The notes beneath the pieces were generated by a model that did no database searches, was not told the origin of the DNA, and saw nothing but the letters and a program-made list of their open reading frames with translations. DNA of 64,000 nt from Croceitalea dokdonensis DOKDO 023. Its GTDB lineage: Bacteria; Bacteroidota; Bacteroidia; Flavobacteriales; Flavobacteriaceae. The stretch spans positions 682,001 through 746,000 of the forward strand of contig NZ_LDJX01000002.1 in assembly GCF_001306415.1 (NCBI RefSeq). The letters run 5' to 3'. A program made the position numbers and the translations under genes. Below, piece by piece: positions 62,406-64,000 of the stretch. How positions within the stretch are numbered: position 1 is the first letter of the stretch; every line of letters starts with the position of its first letter.

Positions 62406-63116
62406 TTATTTTAAATCCGGTCTGGTTGGTCTCACTTCTATTTTGCTGGGCAGTGTTCTTGGATGCATCAGTAGTAAATCGATCACCAACTTGCCAATAT
62501 CCTCTGGTTGTATTTTCCAAGCGTCCTTTTCCGATGGCTCATTGCCATTAAAATAGGTAGCTACGGAACCGGGCATGATCGTGGTTACCTTAATTCCATA
62601 TTTGCGCAAATCCAACATCGCCGCCTGCGTAAAGCCAACCACCCCAAATTTTGTGGCATTATACCCAGCGCCACTAGCAAAAAAGTTGGTTCCCGCCAAG
62701 CTGGCCAGGGTCATATAGTACCCTTTAGAGGCCTTTAAGGCTTCCATGGCAGCCTTTAGGGTATAAAAGGCCCCTGTTAGGTTGGTTTGGACCATTTGGT
62801 TCCAGTCTTCCACCTCCATCTGGTCCACTGGTGCAAAATGCCCTACGCCCGCATTGGCCAATACAACATCCAGCTTTCCCCAAGTATCTATGATTTTATT
62901 TACAGCCGTTACTTCGTTTTGGAAGTTGGTGACATTAGATGTAATGCCCAAAACTGAACCCTTGTTTCCCAAACGCTCCACTGCCTTCCCAACGGCATCC
63001 TGGTTTCTTCCACTTATGGCAACTTTCATCCCCATTTGCAGTAAGGATTGTGCTACCCCATAACCAATTCCCTTAGTCCCGCCCGTGATATAGGCCACTT
63101 TTCCTTTTATATCCAT
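62406..63116 (-). CDS. SDR family oxidoreductase
   Basis: A 236-residue short-chain dehydrogenase (start at 63116, MDIKGKVAYITGGTKGIGYGVAQ; an upstream start at 63176 adds 20 residues without a homologous look). Cofactor motif GGTKGIG, NAG in LANAGVG, catalytic region SLAGTNFFASGAGYNATKFGVVGF (Tyr-x-x-x-Lys as YNATK). Substrate unknown. Convergent with the AddB-like gene. Confidence 0.85.
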   Translation of the reverse strand: MDIKGKVAYITGGTKGIGYGVAQSLLQMGMKVAISGRNQDAVGKAVERLGNKGSVLGITSNVTNFQNEVTAVNKIIDTWGKLDVVLANAGVGHFAPVDQMEVEDWNQMVQTNLTGAFYTLKAAMEALKASKGYYMTLASLAGTNFFASGAGYNATKFGVVGFTQAAMLDLRKYGIKVTTIMPGSVATYFNGNEPSEKDAWKIQPEDIGKLVIDLLLMHPRTLPSKIEVRPTRPDLK

Positions 63117-63206
63117 ATCAAATCGTTTAAAACCAAAAATAATATGCCTTAACCCTAAAAAAATCTTAATTTCCAAATATTATTGTATTCGATTTACGTT
63201 ATCCCA

Positions 63207-64000
63207 ATGATTCACATTAAAGCACCGGCACGGGTTTGTCTATTTGGTGACCACCAAGATTATTTAGGATTGCCCATTATTGCATGTGCCATTGATAGGC
63301 ATATAACCCTTAATGCCCATCCCAACGAGGCCTCAGAACTCTGTATCCGTTTTTTGGACATTGACCAGAAGAGACAGATTCCCGTTCCCTATCTCTTCCA
63401 TAATTACCATCCAGAAGATACGTTGCTAGCTGCTTTAAAAGTATTGCAGAGATACAACTGCGCTCCGGACAAGGGCTATGATATCACCATCAGTGGGAAC
63501 ATTCCCATTAACGCCGGTCTCTCAAGTTCCTCCGCTTTGGTCATATGTTGGGTCGCCTTCCTTCTAAAAGCTTTTGGTGGGCCTTTGCAGTATAATCAAG
63601 AATTTATTGCCAAAATAGCTTATGAGGCAGAGGTAGTGGAGCAAAATAGCCCTGGCGGTAAAATGGACCAATACAGCATTGCATTGGGCAATATCATCTA
63701 TTTGGAAACTACTGGTAACAACGCCTACCGTACCTTTCCCCACAAATTGCCGGGATTGGTGATTGGCGAATCTGGCATTCCCAAAAATACCTTGGGCCTA
63801 TTGGCGGAAAAACGCCAAATGGCCCTTGAAGCGCTCGAATTTCTTAAACAGGATGCTATTCTTTTTGATGTAAGAAAGGTTGATGCGGCATCCATCAGCA
63901 GCTATCTGGATGCATTGCCACGTAAATTAAGGCCCTATTTTAACGCTGCCGTGGGAAACTACCTTGTTACCCAAAAAGCGCTTTTGGAAATGGAAAAGAA
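63207..64000 (+). CDS. GHMP kinase family protein (galactokinase-like), 5' part
   Basis: The frame begins at ATG 63207 (MIHIKAPARVCLFGDHQDYL) and continues past the window end, so about 264 residues are visible. GDHQDYLG resembles the galactokinase-type sugar-binding motif, and PINAGLSSSSALV is the GHMP ATP-binding motif. ENIYLETTG and SGGKMDQYS-like segments follow. Substrate not determined; galactose, mevalonate or another sugar are possible. Confidence 0.75.
   Translation, partial: MIHIKAPARVCLFGDHQDYLGLPIIACAIDRHITLNAHPNEASELCIRFLDIDQKRQIPVPYLFHNYHPEDTLLAALKVLQRYNCAPDKGYDITISGNIPINAGLSSSSALVICWVAFLLKAFGGPLQYNQEFIAKIAYEAEVVEQNSPGGKMDQYSIALGNIIYLETTGNNAYRTFPHKLPGLVIGESGIPKNTLGLLAEKRQMALEALEFLKQDAILFDVRKVDAASISSYLDALPRKLRPYFNAAVGNYLVTQKALLEMEK

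Noticed and set aside
1-64000. Search for tRNA, rRNA, CRISPR, insertion sequences or prophage genes by eye
   Set aside because: No cloverleaf, CRISPR direct-repeat/spacer pattern, transposase or phage-structural motif was found; a computational tRNA scan would be needed to be certain.

Overview
The window is ordinary chromosome of a member of the Flavobacteriaceae (Bacteroidota), probably a marine one. The evidence is the aerotolerance (Bat) operon, the acpP-fabF-rnc-(hypothetical)-pyk cluster divergent from purN, GLPGLI- and SusCD-era type lipoprotein/OmpA genes with TSP3 repeats, AddAB-like helicase/nuclease genes, and promoters of the Bacteroidota type (-7 box TAnnTTTG, -33 TTTG or TTG, almost no Shine-Dalgarno sequences). 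I see no tRNA, rRNA, CRISPR array, insertion sequence or prophage.

Layout. 1-3169 (mostly minus): a partial GLPGLI-like secreted protein, a small Cys-containing secreted protein, glycerol-3-phosphate dehydrogenase, an ABM-domain protein and a conserved hypothetical. 3202-10974: CvpA, two tandem CAP-domain lipoproteins, 3-hydroxyanthranilate dioxygenase, a DUF1304 membrane protein, an ALDH7-type aldehyde dehydrogenase, a Tat-type sugar isomerase/epimerase, an empty 730-bp stretch, then an OmpA protein paired with a membrane-anchored helix-hairpin-helix protein. 11054-18568: acyl-ACP desaturase, phosphoesterase, a fructokinase/amylosucrase pair for sucrose use, an AlbA_2-type ATP-binding protein, an SDR and an aldo/keto reductase. 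18726-27843: the MoxR-DUF58-BatA/B/C/D/E operon. 27919-34151: two carbonic anhydrase + SulP transporter modules flanking pheS, apparently for bicarbonate supply. 34172-43570: small proteins, a Tat-targeted aminotransferase, an AEC permease, a CYTH protein, DinB, a small membrane export protein, a TetR regulator, a cupredoxin/AhpD cluster, an AraC regulator and a LOV-like PAS protein. 43573-53710: the pyk-to-acpP cluster, then purN, RNase HI, a PfkB kinase, PurF-type amidotransferase, and superoxide dismutase. 53825-64000: AddA-like helicase, kbl, a TSP3/OmpA porin, AddB-like nuclease, an SDR and the start of a GHMP kinase.

The most unusual item is the 820-bp interval between the amidophosphoribosyltransferase gene and sod. 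It holds three tandem short transcription units. Each has a near-identical 39-41 nt core (41/41 between copies 1 and 2; 38/39 for copy 3), preceded by a TAnnTTTG-like promoter element and followed by an intrinsic-terminator hairpin. The three hairpins have unrelated sequences but are each perfectly paired. This looks like a family of paralogous small RNAs of about 70 nt that I cannot assign to a known class.

Other notable signals are a textbook intrinsic terminator embedded in the 5' coding end of rnc, a perfect 9-bp inverted repeat in the promoter spacer of the second carbonic anhydrase, a perfect palindrome in the promoter of the tetR gene, a His/Cys-rich 52-codon ORF upstream of the AhpD/cupredoxin genes, and a LOV-like domain lacking its photoactive cysteine. 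All functional statements come from reading the sequence and knowledge of families; no database search was run.
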